Of a stretch of 64,000 nucleotides of DNA, positions 43,876 through 52,852 are shown one piece after another. The DNA comes from Halanaerobium sp051746665. Its GTDB lineage: Bacteria; Bacillota; Halanaerobiia; Halanaerobiales; Halanaerobiaceae. Both the position numbers and the translations under genes were made by a program. The stretch lies in assembly GCA_051746665.1 (NCBI GenBank), contig JBNJFG010000001.1, positions 1-64,000 on the forward strand, given 5' to 3'. Position 1 is the first letter of the stretch. Every line of letters starts with the position of its first letter. The notes under the pieces were generated by a model. That model had not been told where the DNA came from, did no database searches, and was given only the letters and a program-made list of their open reading frames with translations.

Positions 43876-44247
43876 ATGCAAAAGATAGCTGTACCTGTTC
43901 AGGGGAATAATGTTTCTGCTCATTTTGGCCATGCACCTTATTTTAAAATTTTTAGTGTCGAAGATAATAGAATTAACAACGAAGAATCTCTAGAAAATCC
44001 AGGTCATCAGCCAGGTTTATTACCTAAATTATTAAATGAGGCGGGTGCTGATGTAATTATTGCTTCAGGAATGGGACAAAAAGCAATTACACTTTTTGAA
44101 AGCAATGATATTCAAGTTGTGTGTGGAGCTTCTGGTGATGCAAAAAATGCTGTAAAAAATTATTTAAGTGATCAGTTAGATACTTCTGAAAATGCTTGCT
44201 CACATGGTGATAGCGATCATGACCATCATCACAGCAATCATAATTAA
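43876..44247 (+). CDS. NifX-like metal-cluster-binding protein with His-rich tail
   Basis: 123 residues, a Nitro_FeMo-Co domain (VSAHFGHAPYFKIF, LLNEAGADVIIASGMGQKAI) with a C-terminal tail dense in His and Asp (SHGDSDHDHHHSNHN), likely a metal-binding appendix. A second, more divergent copy of the gene at 41791. It is the last gene of the operon, before a strong terminator. Fe, Ni or Zn binding by the tail is inferred. Confidence 0.85.
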   Translation: MQKIAVPVQGNNVSAHFGHAPYFKIFSVEDNRINNEESLENPGHQPGLLPKLLNEAGADVIIASGMGQKAITLFESNDIQVVCGASGDAKNAVKNYLSDQLDTSENACSHGDSDHDHHHSNHN

Positions 44248-44270
44248 ATAATACAGGCAAATAAAAAAAC

Positions 44271-44318
44271 CTGCAGTGGGTGAAAATTTAAGTTTTATAG
44301 CCACTGCAGAAATTTTTT
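44271..44318 (+). terminator. intrinsic terminator of the mrp-nifX operon
   Basis: CTGCAGTGG and CCACTGCAG form a 9-bp stem with a 21-nt loop; AAATTTTTTT follows. Confidence 0.82.
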
Positions 44319-44328
44319 TACTTAATTC

Positions 44329-44357
44329 TTGACATATGTTCAAAATCAAGTTATAAT
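44329..44357 (+). promoter_or_regulatory. sigma-A promoter of the DUF5320-like gene
   Basis: Perfect TTGACA (44329-44334) and perfect TATAAT (44352-44357), 17-bp spacer. The operator-like repeat at 44333-44343 lies in the spacer. Confidence 0.88.
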
Positions 44358-44387
44358 ATAAATACAGAATAAAGAGCATATGTTCAA
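44333..44387 (+). repeat. two 11-bp direct repeats CATATGTTCAA around the promoter
   Basis: Identical copies lie at 44333-44343 (between -35 and -10) and 44377-44387 (just past the start site), 44 bp apart, close to four helical turns. They suit binding of a dimeric repressor on one DNA face. The nearby MarR protein is the obvious candidate. The second copy, in context GAGCATATGTTC, also resembles a LexA box, so LexA cannot be excluded. Confidence 0.55.
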
Positions 44388-44420
44388 TAATAAAAATTAT
44401 TACAGAAGGAGTGATTAATT

Positions 44421-44804
44421 ATGCCTAGAGGAGATAGAAGAGGTCCAGATGGTGCAGGTCCAATGACAGGAAGATCTTTAGGATATTGTGCTGGTAATGA
44501 TCAACCAGGATTTACAGCTAACGCTGCTCCACAGGGAGCTGGAAGAGGCCTTAGAAATGGAGCTGGTCGTGGCCCAGGATTTGGCCGTGGCTTTGGCAGA
44601 GGTCGTAGAATGGGGAATGGTAGATCTTTTTTAGCAGCTCGCGGTAGAGGTGCTTATTATGAACCTGCTGCTGCAGATGAAGAAGATTTTGATAATCAAG
44701 AAAGTAAAGATAGAGAAGTAACAAGATTAGAAAATTTAGCTAATACTCTTGCCAGTGAATTAGAAATTGTAAAGAAACAAATTGATGAACTAAAAGATGA
44801 GTAA
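44421..44804 (+). CDS. DUF5320-like small Gly/Arg-rich protein
   Basis: 127 residues. The N-terminus MPRGDRRGPDGAGPMTGR and GYCAGND are hallmarks of this family, which usually accompanies NifX-like and ferredoxin-ParA genes. The middle is a Gly/Arg/Phe-rich low-complexity stretch (about 45-80). The last ~35 residues form a likely coiled coil (ENLANTLASELEIVKKQI). Function unknown; co-occurrence suggests a role with metalloclusters. Own strong promoter and terminator. Confidence 0.82.
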   Translation: MPRGDRRGPDGAGPMTGRSLGYCAGNDQPGFTANAAPQGAGRGLRNGAGRGPGFGRGFGRGRRMGNGRSFLAARGRGAYYEPAAADEEDFDNQESKDREVTRLENLANTLASELEIVKKQIDELKDE

Positions 44805-44827
44805 AATTAACAATTAATATAAATCTT

Positions 44828-44857
44828 AGGGCTTCCTTTTTGGGAGCTCTTTTTTGT
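44828..44857 (+). terminator. intrinsic terminator after the DUF5320-like gene
   Basis: AGGGCTTCC and GGGAGCTCT pair with two G-U pairs around TTTTT; TTTTTG follows. Confidence 0.75.
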
Positions 44858-44868
44858 TTGCTATTTTC

Positions 44869-44897
44869 TTGTTTTTAGAAACAAATTATTATATAAT
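44869..44897 (+). promoter_or_regulatory. promoter of the marR-type gene with overlapping inverted repeat
   Basis: TTGTTT (44869-44874) and perfect TATAAT (44892-44897), 17-bp spacer. The -35 is one arm of the inverted repeat TTGTTT-TTAG-AAACAA, a possible autoregulatory site. Confidence 0.7.
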
Positions 44898-44952
44898 ATC
44901 AATAACTATTGGATAGATTTTTTAAAATTTGATAATAGGTGAGGTTATTGAT

Positions 44953-45384
44953 ATGGGAAATAAAACAAATAATAAAATAGAGGCAAAAATAAGAAATATA
45001 GCTAAATATTTAAATGAGTACACTAAAGATCATCTTAAATGCTATAATTTAACATTGGGTAGATTTCATGTTTTAAGAGTTATTATTGAATCTGAACCTG
45101 TAAGTATGGGATATATACATGAAGAATTACATATGGCAAATAGTACAGTAACAGTAATTGTTGATTATTTAACTGAAGCTGGTTTGGTAAAAAGAAGAAG
45201 GGATGTTGATGATCGAAGAGTTGTACTTCTAGAAATTACTGATGATGGTAATAAAATAATGGAAGATTTACTTAAACAGCGCCAGGAATTTATGAAAAAA
45301 GCATTAAATGGTATGGAAGAGTCAGCTGAAGAATTAGCTCATCTTCTAGAAAAATTATTAGATAAAATTGAAGAAATTTATTAG
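44953..45384 (+). CDS. MarR-family transcriptional regulator
   Basis: 143 residues. LTLGRFHVLRVIIESEPVSM and the recognition helix segment MANSTVTVIVDYLTEAGLVKRRRDVDDRRVV are typical winged-helix MarR features; the C-terminal helix forms the dimer. ATG 44953 is preferred to TTG 44929 because AGGTGAGG lies 8 nt before the ATG. It follows the Fe-S-type cluster and may control it via the CATATGTTCAA boxes. One Cys (KCYN) near the N-terminus could act as a redox sensor; speculative. Confidence 0.9.
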   Translation: MGNKTNNKIEAKIRNIAKYLNEYTKDHLKCYNLTLGRFHVLRVIIESEPVSMGYIHEELHMANSTVTVIVDYLTEAGLVKRRRDVDDRRVVLLEITDDGNKIMEDLLKQRQEFMKKALNGMEESAEELAHLLEKLLDKIEEIY

Positions 45385-45405
45385 AATTTTTTGGGAGGGT
45401 TAATT

Positions 45406-47046
45406 TTGAAAAAAAGACTTTTTGTTTTTTTAATACTTATATTTATGATTTTTATATTTAATATAAATGCAGCAGCTCAAAGTGACTTAGCCATGTCAAT
45501 TAGGAATCATTTAATTGTAATAGAAGAATATGAAGGACATTTTCCTGAAACTGAAAATGTTCGGTTTTATCAAAAACTAATTGAATTTTATGATCAGCGA
45601 CATTATCGTTCAATCTGGTTTGAAGAATCTGAATTCAAAAGAGATCCAAAACCGCTTTTAAAAGAAATAAAAAACAGCTATTTTGAAGGTTTAAATCCTT
45701 CAGATTATCATTTGGATTTGATCGAGCAATGTGTTAATGAAAACTCTTTATTTTCAGCGGAATGTCTTGATAAAAGAGCAGTACTTGATATCTTATTAAC
45801 TAATGCCTATTTAAGTCTTGCTTCTGATTATTTAAATGGGAAAATAGATGCTGAAATTATAATTGATGATTATAATTATCAAGCAGAAGATTTAGGCTCT
45901 CAAAAATTATTAAGCTATTTGACTGATGAAAAAATTGATATTACACAGGCCATACAGGAGCAGCTGCCTAAAACAGAAAACTATAAAAATTTAAAAAAAG
46001 AGCTGGGATTTTATAGAGATTCTGAACAAATAGAGGCCTGGCCGCAAATAGAAACAGGAGAAATTTTAGGTATTCAGGCTAAAGGAAATAGAGTAGAGCA
46101 ATTGATTGAAAATTTAAGTGCAAGAGATTATCTAAATATAGATAATTTAGAATCAAAAAATTATTTTGATCAAGAAGTAAAAAGAGCGGTAAGTAAATTT
46201 CAGCTTGATCATGGACTTAAAAGTGATGGAGTAGTTGGTAAAAAAACATTAAATGCTTTAAATATAACTCTTGATCATAGAATAAAACAATTAATTATTA
46301 ACATGGAAAGATGGCGCTGGCTGCCAGAAAATTTAGGAAGTCGTTTTATTTATGTTAATATTGCAGATTATAATCTGAAATTATATGAAAATAATCAGCT
46401 AGTAATGGAAATGAAAACAATTGTTGGTAAGGAACAGAGAAGTACACCTGTTTTTAGTGATACAATAAAATATCTTGTAATAAATCCTTACTGGTATGTA
46501 CCTGAATCAATAGCAGTCGAAGATAAGCTTCCTTTGATCAAAAAGGATTATAATTATCTTAAAGAAAATCATTATTCATTATTTAAGTATACAGGTAATA
46601 ACAAGCTAGAAGAAATCGATCCAGCAAAAATTGACTGGTCAAAAATTGATAAAGATAATTTTAATTATCTTTTGCGACAAAACCCAGGAGACCATAATGC
46701 ATTAGGTAGAGTAAAATTTATGTTTCCTAATAAGTTCAGTATATATTTACATGATACACCAGGTCGTTATTTATTTTCAGAAAATGAAAGAGGGTTTAGC
46801 TCTGGTTGTATTCGAATAGAAAAGCCAATTGATCTTGCGGAGTATTTATTAGCTGATCAAGAAAAATGGAATCGAGAAAAAATTGAGGAAGAAATGACAA
46901 AGGACAAGGAAAAGATAGTTTATTTAAATAAGCCAATTAAAATTTACCTGCAGTATAATACTGCCTGGGTAGATTCTTTAGGCAATCTAAATTTTAGAGA
47001 AGATATATATAATCGTGATCAAAAAATAATGGAGGAATATTTTTAA
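45406..47046 (+). CDS. L,D-transpeptidase, YcbB/LdtD type
   Basis: Signal peptide to about residue 25 (NAAA|QS). A scaffold domain with RHYRSIWFEE and ARDYLNIDN surrounds a peptidoglycan-binding segment (FQLDHGLKSDGVVGKKTLNAL). The YkuD catalytic domain has HDTPGRYLF and the nucleophile Cys in SSGCIRIE. 546 residues matches YcbB-like enzymes, which make 3-3 cross-links in diderm peptidoglycan. TTG 45406 is chosen because the TTG at 45391 contains the ribosome binding site (GGGAGGG). It starts 21 bp after marR; an M15-type peptidase follows. Confidence 0.9.
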   Translation: MKKRLFVFLILIFMIFIFNINAAAQSDLAMSIRNHLIVIEEYEGHFPETENVRFYQKLIEFYDQRHYRSIWFEESEFKRDPKPLLKEIKNSYFEGLNPSDYHLDLIEQCVNENSLFSAECLDKRAVLDILLTNAYLSLASDYLNGKIDAEIIIDDYNYQAEDLGSQKLLSYLTDEKIDITQAIQEQLPKTENYKNLKKELGFYRDSEQIEAWPQIETGEILGIQAKGNRVEQLIENLSARDYLNIDNLESKNYFDQEVKRAVSKFQLDHGLKSDGVVGKKTLNALNITLDHRIKQLIINMERWRWLPENLGSRFIYVNIADYNLKLYENNQLVMEMKTIVGKEQRSTPVFSDTIKYLVINPYWYVPESIAVEDKLPLIKKDYNYLKENHYSLFKYTGNNKLEEIDPAKIDWSKIDKDNFNYLLRQNPGDHNALGRVKFMFPNKFSIYLHDTPGRYLFSENERGFSSGCIRIEKPIDLAEYLLADQEKWNREKIEEEMTKDKEKIVYLNKPIKIYLQYNTAWVDSLGNLNFREDIYNRDQKIMEEYF

Positions 47047-47098
47047 AATAAATTTATGTTTTTAAAATTTATAATTTGAAGGAGTAAAAAAATAATTG

Positions 47099-48055
47099 AT
47101 GAAAAAAATATTTGTTTTTTCAATACTTGTAACTCTAATTTTAATTAGTAGTTTTTCACTTAATGCTGCAGCTTTTTCTGCAGAACATGCAAATTTTTCT
47201 ATAGTTTATGATAATTTCAAGATTCCACTAAACACTTTCAGTATTTTTGTTATGCCGAGCGAGGAAATAGTAATTTCTATAGCAGAAGAAAATAGAGGTA
47301 AAAAATATGTGATAGAGTTAAATGGTAAAAAATTTGAAAATGAAAAATCTTTCAAATGGCAGGCCCCAGCAAAAAGTGGTCATTATCCGGTTAAAATAAA
47401 AGAAAAAAACAGTGCTGGACCCGGTTCAGAAATAAATTTAAATGTTTTTGTGCTTCATCCAGCTCATAAAATGAATGGTCAGTATTTAGATGGTTTTAAA
47501 ATTGGATCTTATCCTGAAATTCCAGCCAATAAAAAATCATATTATTCAAAGCCAACTGGATTTTTAAAAATTGAAGAATCACTTTTGGATCTTAATTTAA
47601 CTCCTCATTTCAAAATGGATCAATTTATTACAAAACAGTGTACTGAACTGCCGCAATATATAGTGCTTAAAGAATCTTTGCTTTTGAAACTTGAATATTT
47701 TTTAGAAGAAGTTAATAAAGCTGGTTATAAGGCAGACACATTTGGCATTGTCAGTGTTTATCGCAGCCCTTATTTTAATAAAAAATTAGGTAATAATACT
47801 GATTTAAGTCGTCACTTATTTGGGGATGCAGCTGATATTTATATTGATAACAGTGGTAATGAATGGATGGATGATTTAAATGGAGATGGAAAATCAAATA
47901 TTTATGACTCAAATATACTTTTTGATTTGGCAGTTAAATTTGATCAAAAAGAAGAATTTTCTCAGCTGCAGGGAGGCTTAAGCAGTTATAAAGGAAATGG
48001 TGTTCGAGGGCCTTTTTTACATATTGACAGCAGAGGTTTTCATGTTAGTTGGTAA
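47099..48055 (+). CDS. secreted M15-like zinc D,D-carboxypeptidase
   Basis: Signal peptide to about residue 25. An Ig-like N-terminal region (about 30-120) precedes the peptidase part: VSVYRSPYFNKKLG, zinc ligands in SRHLFGDAADIYID and in GPFLHIDSRG, the pattern of VanY/M15 and related DUF882-type peptidases. About 319 residues. Probable role: trimming peptidoglycan stem peptides. It follows the L,D-transpeptidase gene by 52 bp, so the pair likely act together in cell-wall remodelling. An inserted acidic loop (DNSGNEWMDDLNGDGKSN) looks like a calcium-binding EF-hand-type motif. Confidence 0.82.
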   Translation: MKKIFVFSILVTLILISSFSLNAAAFSAEHANFSIVYDNFKIPLNTFSIFVMPSEEIVISIAEENRGKKYVIELNGKKFENEKSFKWQAPAKSGHYPVKIKEKNSAGPGSEINLNVFVLHPAHKMNGQYLDGFKIGSYPEIPANKKSYYSKPTGFLKIEESLLDLNLTPHFKMDQFITKQCTELPQYIVLKESLLLKLEYFLEEVNKAGYKADTFGIVSVYRSPYFNKKLGNNTDLSRHLFGDAADIYIDNSGNEWMDDLNGDGKSNIYDSNILFDLAVKFDQKEEFSQLQGGLSSYKGNGVRGPFLHIDSRGFHVSW

Positions 48056-48121
48056 TTGAATTTAAATAAAATATAAATCAATTCAATAAAGAAGGATTAC
48101 AAATAATAGGAGGGAATTTAA

Positions 48122-49621
48122 TTGTTATTAGGAGATATAATATCGAAAACAGCAAATGAAAAAAAAGAAAAAACAGCAGCCGTACTAAATGATAGAAAAA
48201 TCACATTTAGTCAACTGGAAAAAGAAAGTAATCAACTTGCACATGGATTAATAGATTTAGGTATAAACCCATCAGATACGGTAAGTATTATGCTTTCAAA
48301 TAGTATAGAATTTTTAATTTCTTATGTAGGTGTTATTAAATCTGGAGCTACGATGGTTCCATTAAATATAAGTTTTAAAGTTCCTGCTGTCGAATATATA
48401 CTAAATAATTCAGAAGCTAAAATAATAATTACATCTAAAAAGTTTTTGCCTTTAATTCAAAAATGTGATCTGGATTATCTGGAGAATATAATCTTGGTAG
48501 ATGGAGAAAAATCTGATGAGTATTTACTTTTATCAGAATTCAAATCTAAAAAAACAAATTTACCTAAACTAGAAAATATAGATCAGGAATTTACAGCTGC
48601 CTGTCTCTATACATCTGGCACTACAGGTCAGCCAAAAGGCGCAATGCTTACCCATCATAATTTGATTTTTGATACTCAAAAATCAATTGAACATCTAAAA
48701 GTAGATGACAGTGATCGTTATATCTGTGTACTGCCAATGTTCCATGCTTTTGCAGAGACTGTCTGTATGTTGATGCCTTTATTTTTGGGAGCAGAAATTA
48801 TTATTATAGATAAATTTTTACCAGAGACAGTATTAAAAACTATTCAGGAAAAAAATGTTACATTTTTCGCTGGTGTTCCAACAATGTATTCTGCTTTATT
48901 AAATGTTAAAAATAAAGATGAATATGACCTATCACATTTAAATTTATGTATATCTGGGGGAGCAGCTATGCCTCAGCAGACTATGGAAGATTTTGAAAAA
49001 ACATTTAATGTTAAAATATTAGAAGGGAATGGTCCGACAGAAACTTCACCTGTGGCTTATGTAAACCCTGTTGATGGTGAAAGAAAAAGTGGCTCAGTTG
49101 GGCTTCCAATTCCAGAAACTGAAGTCAAAATTGTAGATGAAGATGATAATGAGCTGCCGGTTGGAGAAATTGGTGAGATTACAGTTAAGGGAGACCATGT
49201 AATGAAAGGTTACTATAAAATGCCAGATGCGACTGAAAAAGCATTAAGAGGTGGTTGGCTGCATACCGGCGATTTAGGTAAAATGGATGAAGATGGTTAT
49301 GTATATATAGTTGATCGCAAAAAAGATATGATAAATGTTGGAGGTATGAATGTCTATCCCCGAGAAATCGAAGAACAATTATATAAGCATCCAAAAATTA
49401 GAGAAGCAGCAGTTGTTGCAACTAAAGATGAACTGCGTGGTGAAATACCAAAGGCAATAATTGTTTTAAGAGATGGAGAAAGTGCTACTGAAAGAGAAAT
49501 CCAAAAATACTGTATGCAGTATTTTGCTAATTATAAAGTACCAAAACTGGTAGATTTTTTAGATGAATTACCTAAAAATGCTACAGGTAAAATAGATAAA
49601 AAATCATTAAGTGATGTATAA
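48122..49621 (+). CDS. long-chain fatty acid-CoA ligase family enzyme (AMP-forming)
   Basis: 499 residues of the ANL superfamily: P-loop TSGTTGQPKGAMLTH, GNGPTETSPVA, GWLHTGDLGKMDEDGY, VDRKKDMINVGGMNVYP and the catalytic Lys in NATGKIDKK. It adenylates a carboxylic acid and transfers it to CoA; chain length cannot be read off. The TTG start is 6 nt after AGGAGGG. It stands alone, with pcm 46 bp downstream. Confidence 0.9.
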   Translation: MLLGDIISKTANEKKEKTAAVLNDRKITFSQLEKESNQLAHGLIDLGINPSDTVSIMLSNSIEFLISYVGVIKSGATMVPLNISFKVPAVEYILNNSEAKIIITSKKFLPLIQKCDLDYLENIILVDGEKSDEYLLLSEFKSKKTNLPKLENIDQEFTAACLYTSGTTGQPKGAMLTHHNLIFDTQKSIEHLKVDDSDRYICVLPMFHAFAETVCMLMPLFLGAEIIIIDKFLPETVLKTIQEKNVTFFAGVPTMYSALLNVKNKDEYDLSHLNLCISGGAAMPQQTMEDFEKTFNVKILEGNGPTETSPVAYVNPVDGERKSGSVGLPIPETEVKIVDEDDNELPVGEIGEITVKGDHVMKGYYKMPDATEKALRGGWLHTGDLGKMDEDGYVYIVDRKKDMINVGGMNVYPREIEEQLYKHPKIREAAVVATKDELRGEIPKAIIVLRDGESATEREIQKYCMQYFANYKVPKLVDFLDELPKNATGKIDKKSLSDV

Positions 49622-49667
49622 ACTAATATTTTGTTTTGAAAGAGTTTAAAAAGCGGAGGCGAGAATT

Positions 49668-50318
49668 ATGGAAATGAATTTTGAAAAACTTCGCAATAAA
49701 ATGGTTGAAGAGCAGTTAATTAAAAGAGGTATTGAAGATGAATTGGTTTTAAAAGCTTTTAGAAAAGTAGAAAGAGAAAAATTTTTACCAGATAAAAATA
49801 AAAAATATGCCTATGAAGATGGTGCACAGCTAATTGCAGCTGGACAGACAATTAGTCAGCCTTATATTGTGGCAGTAATGCTTGAAGCTTTAGAAATTAA
49901 AGAATCTGATAAAGTTTTAGAGATTGGTACTGGTTCAGGTTATGCTGCAGCTTTACTTGCAGAAATAGCAGCTGAAGTCTATACTATTGAACGTATTGAA
50001 GAATTAGCTCTTACAGCCAGAAAAGTGTTAAGTAATTTAGATTATCAAAATGTTAAAGTTAAATTGGGAGACGGTAGTTTAGGCTGGGAAGAAAATGCTC
50101 CTTATGATTCAATTTTAGTTTCAGCTGCAGCACCCTATGTTCCAGAGAAGTTAGTCAAACAGCTTGCTACAGGTGGTAAGATTGTACTTCCTGTTGGTAA
50201 ACGTAATAAAGTTCAGCAGTTAAAGCAGTTAACTAAAAAGTTTAATGGTAAAATCAAAGAAAAAGAGCTTGAGTATGTTAGATTTGTTCCTCTGATAGGT
50301 GAAGACAGCTGGGGATAA
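49668..50318 (+). CDS. pcm: protein-L-isoaspartate O-methyltransferase
   Basis: MVEEQLIKRGIEDELVLKAF, VEREKFLP, YEDGAQLIAAGQTISQP and the SAM motif VLEIGTGSGYAAALLAE are diagnostic. It methylates isoaspartyl residues in damaged proteins for repair. 216 residues is the family norm. The ribosome binding site is GCGGAGGCG. It is followed by a strong terminator. Confidence 0.94.
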   Translation: MEMNFEKLRNKMVEEQLIKRGIEDELVLKAFRKVEREKFLPDKNKKYAYEDGAQLIAAGQTISQPYIVAVMLEALEIKESDKVLEIGTGSGYAAALLAEIAAEVYTIERIEELALTARKVLSNLDYQNVKVKLGDGSLGWEENAPYDSILVSAAAPYVPEKLVKQLATGGKIVLPVGKRNKVQQLKQLTKKFNGKIKEKELEYVRFVPLIGEDSWG

Positions 50319-50330
50319 AAGTTTATTTAT

Positions 50331-50358
50331 TCAGCCGCCATAGCGGCTGATTTTTTTT
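50331..50358 (+). terminator. intrinsic terminator after pcm
   Basis: TCAGCCGC-CATA-GCGGCTGA, perfect 8-bp stem, followed by eight T. Confidence 0.92.
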
Positions 50359-50384
50359 AAAAAGCAGATAGGAGTGAAGTATTA

Positions 50385-51839
50385 ATGACAGCAACGATAA
50401 CATCTTTTTCAATTTATTTAGTTTTTTTGATGGGAATAGGAGTTTATTTTTATAAAAAAACCGCCAGTTTGGAAGACTATTTAATTGGTGGTAGAGCAAT
50501 GGGAAGTTGGGTTACAGCACTTTCAGCTCAGGCGAGTGATATGAGTGGATGGCTTTTAATGGGGCTTCCTGGTGCGGTCTACCTTGGGGGATTAAGCCAG
50601 GCTTGGATTGCTGTAGGTTTATTTATTGGTACAGTTTTGAACTGGAAATATGTAGCAGCTCGTTTACGGGTGTATACAGAAAAAACTGATTCAATGACTT
50701 TACCCTCATTTTTTGAAAAGCGTTTTGGAGATCCAACTGGTTTACTGAGAATTATTTCTGCAGCAATAATTTTAATGTTTTTTACTATTTATTCAGCATC
50801 AGGGCTAGTTGCTTCAGGAAAATTATTTGAATCATTATTTAATATTGATTATAAATTGGCAGTTATTTTTGGTGGTTTAGCTATTGTTTCATATACATTT
50901 TTAGGTGGATTTATGGCTGTATCCTGGACTGATTTTTTTCAGGGGATATTAATGTTTTTTGCAATAACTATAGTTCCTATAATAGCTTATGGGGAAATTG
51001 GAGGCATGAGCTCTATAATTGAAATGACAGCCCAGAATGGAGTCTCACTATCTCTTATGCCAGAAGGATTTACTTTTGCAGCTGTTATTTCAGCTATGGC
51101 CTGGGGACTTGGCTATTTTGGTCAACCTCATATTTTAGCTCGTTTTATGGGGATTGATACAATTAAAAAAGTTGCACCAGCTCGTAAAATTGCAGTTATC
51201 TGGGTAGCAATTTCTTTAACTGCTGCAGTTTTTGTGGGGATTATAGCAATACCTATGTTTCCTAATATAGCAGACAGTGAAAAAGTTTTCATTGAAATGA
51301 TAGCGAAAATTTTTAATCCCTGGATAGGAGGTATTTTACTAGCTGCGATTTTATCTGCAATTATGTCTACCATTGATTCACAACTTTTAGTATCTTCTTC
51401 AACTTTAACTGAAGATTTTTATAATAAAATTGTGGATAGAGAAGCAAGCGAATCCGAAAAGATGTGGGCAGGGAGAGTCTTTGTTATTTTAATTGCAGTT
51501 ATCGCCTTTATACTTGCTTTAAATCCTAATAATACTGTATTAGATCTTGTCGCTTATGCTTGGGCCGGATTAGGAGCAGCTTTTGGTCCGGTAGTTTTAT
51601 TTGCTCTTTTTTCTAAAAAGACATCCTGGCGTTCTGTTTTAACAGGAATGCTTTTAGGAACTATTACTCTTGTTTTTTGGAAAGAAAGTGGTCTGGGAAA
51701 TATTTTATATGAAATAGTACCAGGATTTTTAGTTAATGTAATTGTGATTATGATAGTTAATAAAATATACAGCCAAAAAAATAAAGAGGTACTGGCTGAA
51801 TTTGATGAAGTTCAAAAAATTTATAAAAGAGATATTTAA
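50385..51839 (+). CDS. sodium:solute symporter, PutP-like
   Basis: 484 residues, about 13 spans of the SSS family: DYLIGGRAMGSWVTALSAQASDMSGW (start of TM1-2 with Na+ site), WKYVAARLRVYTE, GYFGQPHILARFMG, and DSQLLVSSSTLTEDFY (TM8 Na+ site). The last two are close to the PutP proline carrier, which makes proline or another compatible-solute-type substrate likely; this is family inference. Single gene downstream of the pcm terminator. Confidence 0.9.
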   Translation: MTATITSFSIYLVFLMGIGVYFYKKTASLEDYLIGGRAMGSWVTALSAQASDMSGWLLMGLPGAVYLGGLSQAWIAVGLFIGTVLNWKYVAARLRVYTEKTDSMTLPSFFEKRFGDPTGLLRIISAAIILMFFTIYSASGLVASGKLFESLFNIDYKLAVIFGGLAIVSYTFLGGFMAVSWTDFFQGILMFFAITIVPIIAYGEIGGMSSIIEMTAQNGVSLSLMPEGFTFAAVISAMAWGLGYFGQPHILARFMGIDTIKKVAPARKIAVIWVAISLTAAVFVGIIAIPMFPNIADSEKVFIEMIAKIFNPWIGGILLAAILSAIMSTIDSQLLVSSSTLTEDFYNKIVDREASESEKMWAGRVFVILIAVIAFILALNPNNTVLDLVAYAWAGLGAAFGPVVLFALFSKKTSWRSVLTGMLLGTITLVFWKESGLGNILYEIVPGFLVNVIVIMIVNKIYSQKNKEVLAEFDEVQKIYKRDI

Positions 51840-51943
51840 TTAATCTATTGATATTATTTTAATCTAAAATTAAAATTTTAAAAACATTATTTTAAAAATA
51901 AAATAAAATAATAATTAAAGAATAAGAGAAAGGTTGGATATTG

Positions 51944-52708
51944 ATGAGGATTTATTCATGGAATGTTAATGGAATTAGAGCTGTAAAAAGAAAAGGTTTT
52001 TTAGATTGGATTGATCAAGAGCAGCCTGATGTACTGGGGCTGCAGGAAATTAGAATACAGGACCATCAATTAAAAGATAAGTTACGTAATATTAATGGTT
52101 ATCATTCTTACTTTACTTTTGGAGAAAAGAAAGGTTACAGTGGAGTCGCCTTATATACTAAAAAAGAGCCAATTGATGTCTGGCATGGTTTAGGTATAAA
52201 GAGATTTGATCGCGAAGGTAGAGTTATAGCAGCAGAATTTGAAAATTTTTATTTGCTAAATATATATTTTCCTAATGGTAAAAGCAGCAAAGAAAGATTA
52301 AATTATAAATTAGACTTTTATGATGCCACTTTAGAGTATATTGAAGATTTAAGGCAGAATGGAAAAGAAGTAGTAGTCTGTGGAGATTATAATACTGCAC
52401 ATCATGCTATTGATCTTCATGATCCTGACTCCAATAAAAACACTTCTGGTTTCCTTCCAATTGAAAGGGAATGGCTTGATAAGCTGGAAGAGCATGGTTA
52501 TATTGATACTTATCGCTACTTCTATCCTGAAAAAGAATGTTATTCCTGGTGGAGTTATAGAACCAGAGCTCGCGATAGAAATGCAGGCTGGAGGATTGAC
52601 TATCATTTTATTTCCAAGGGTCTTGAAGCTAAACTTCAGAATGCAGATATCTTAACTGATGTAATGGGTTCTGATCACTGTCCAGTCACTATTACCCTAG
52701 ACATTTGA
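51944..52708 (+). CDS. exoA: exodeoxyribonuclease III / AP endonuclease
   Basis: MRIYSWNVNGIRAV, LGLQEIRIQ, VVVCGDYNTAHHAIDL, RIDYHFIS and VMGSDHCPVTITL are the full set of ExoIII/ExoA motifs (catalytic Glu, Asp-Asn pair, final Asp-His). 254 residues. It incises abasic sites in base-excision repair. ATG 51944 is preferred to TTG 51941. Terminator follows. Confidence 0.95.
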   Translation: MRIYSWNVNGIRAVKRKGFLDWIDQEQPDVLGLQEIRIQDHQLKDKLRNINGYHSYFTFGEKKGYSGVALYTKKEPIDVWHGLGIKRFDREGRVIAAEFENFYLLNIYFPNGKSSKERLNYKLDFYDATLEYIEDLRQNGKEVVVCGDYNTAHHAIDLHDPDSNKNTSGFLPIEREWLDKLEEHGYIDTYRYFYPEKECYSWWSYRTRARDRNAGWRIDYHFISKGLEAKLQNADILTDVMGSDHCPVTITLDI

Positions 52709-52754
52709 TTTATTTAAAAAATATCAAAAAATAATAGGTTATGAATGAATAAAG

Positions 52755-52786
52755 AAGGCAGCCTTAAGACTAGGGCTGCCTTTATT
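52755..52786. terminator. terminator after exoA (bidirectional)
   Basis: AAGGCAGCC and GGCTGCCTT, perfect 9-bp stem, flanked by AATAAAG and TATTAAG. It lies between convergent genes. Confidence 0.82.
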
Positions 52787-52852
52787 AAGTTATTAAATTA
52801 TTAAGTTTTATTTCAACTATTTGTTTGATCCTGTTTTTTCTAATTCTTAGTT

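Noticed and set aside
40927..44247. Nitrogen-fixation cluster because of NifX-like domains
   Set aside because: No nifHDK, nifB radical-SAM or nifE/N genes; the combination with Mrp and DUF5320 is widespread in non-fixing anaerobes.
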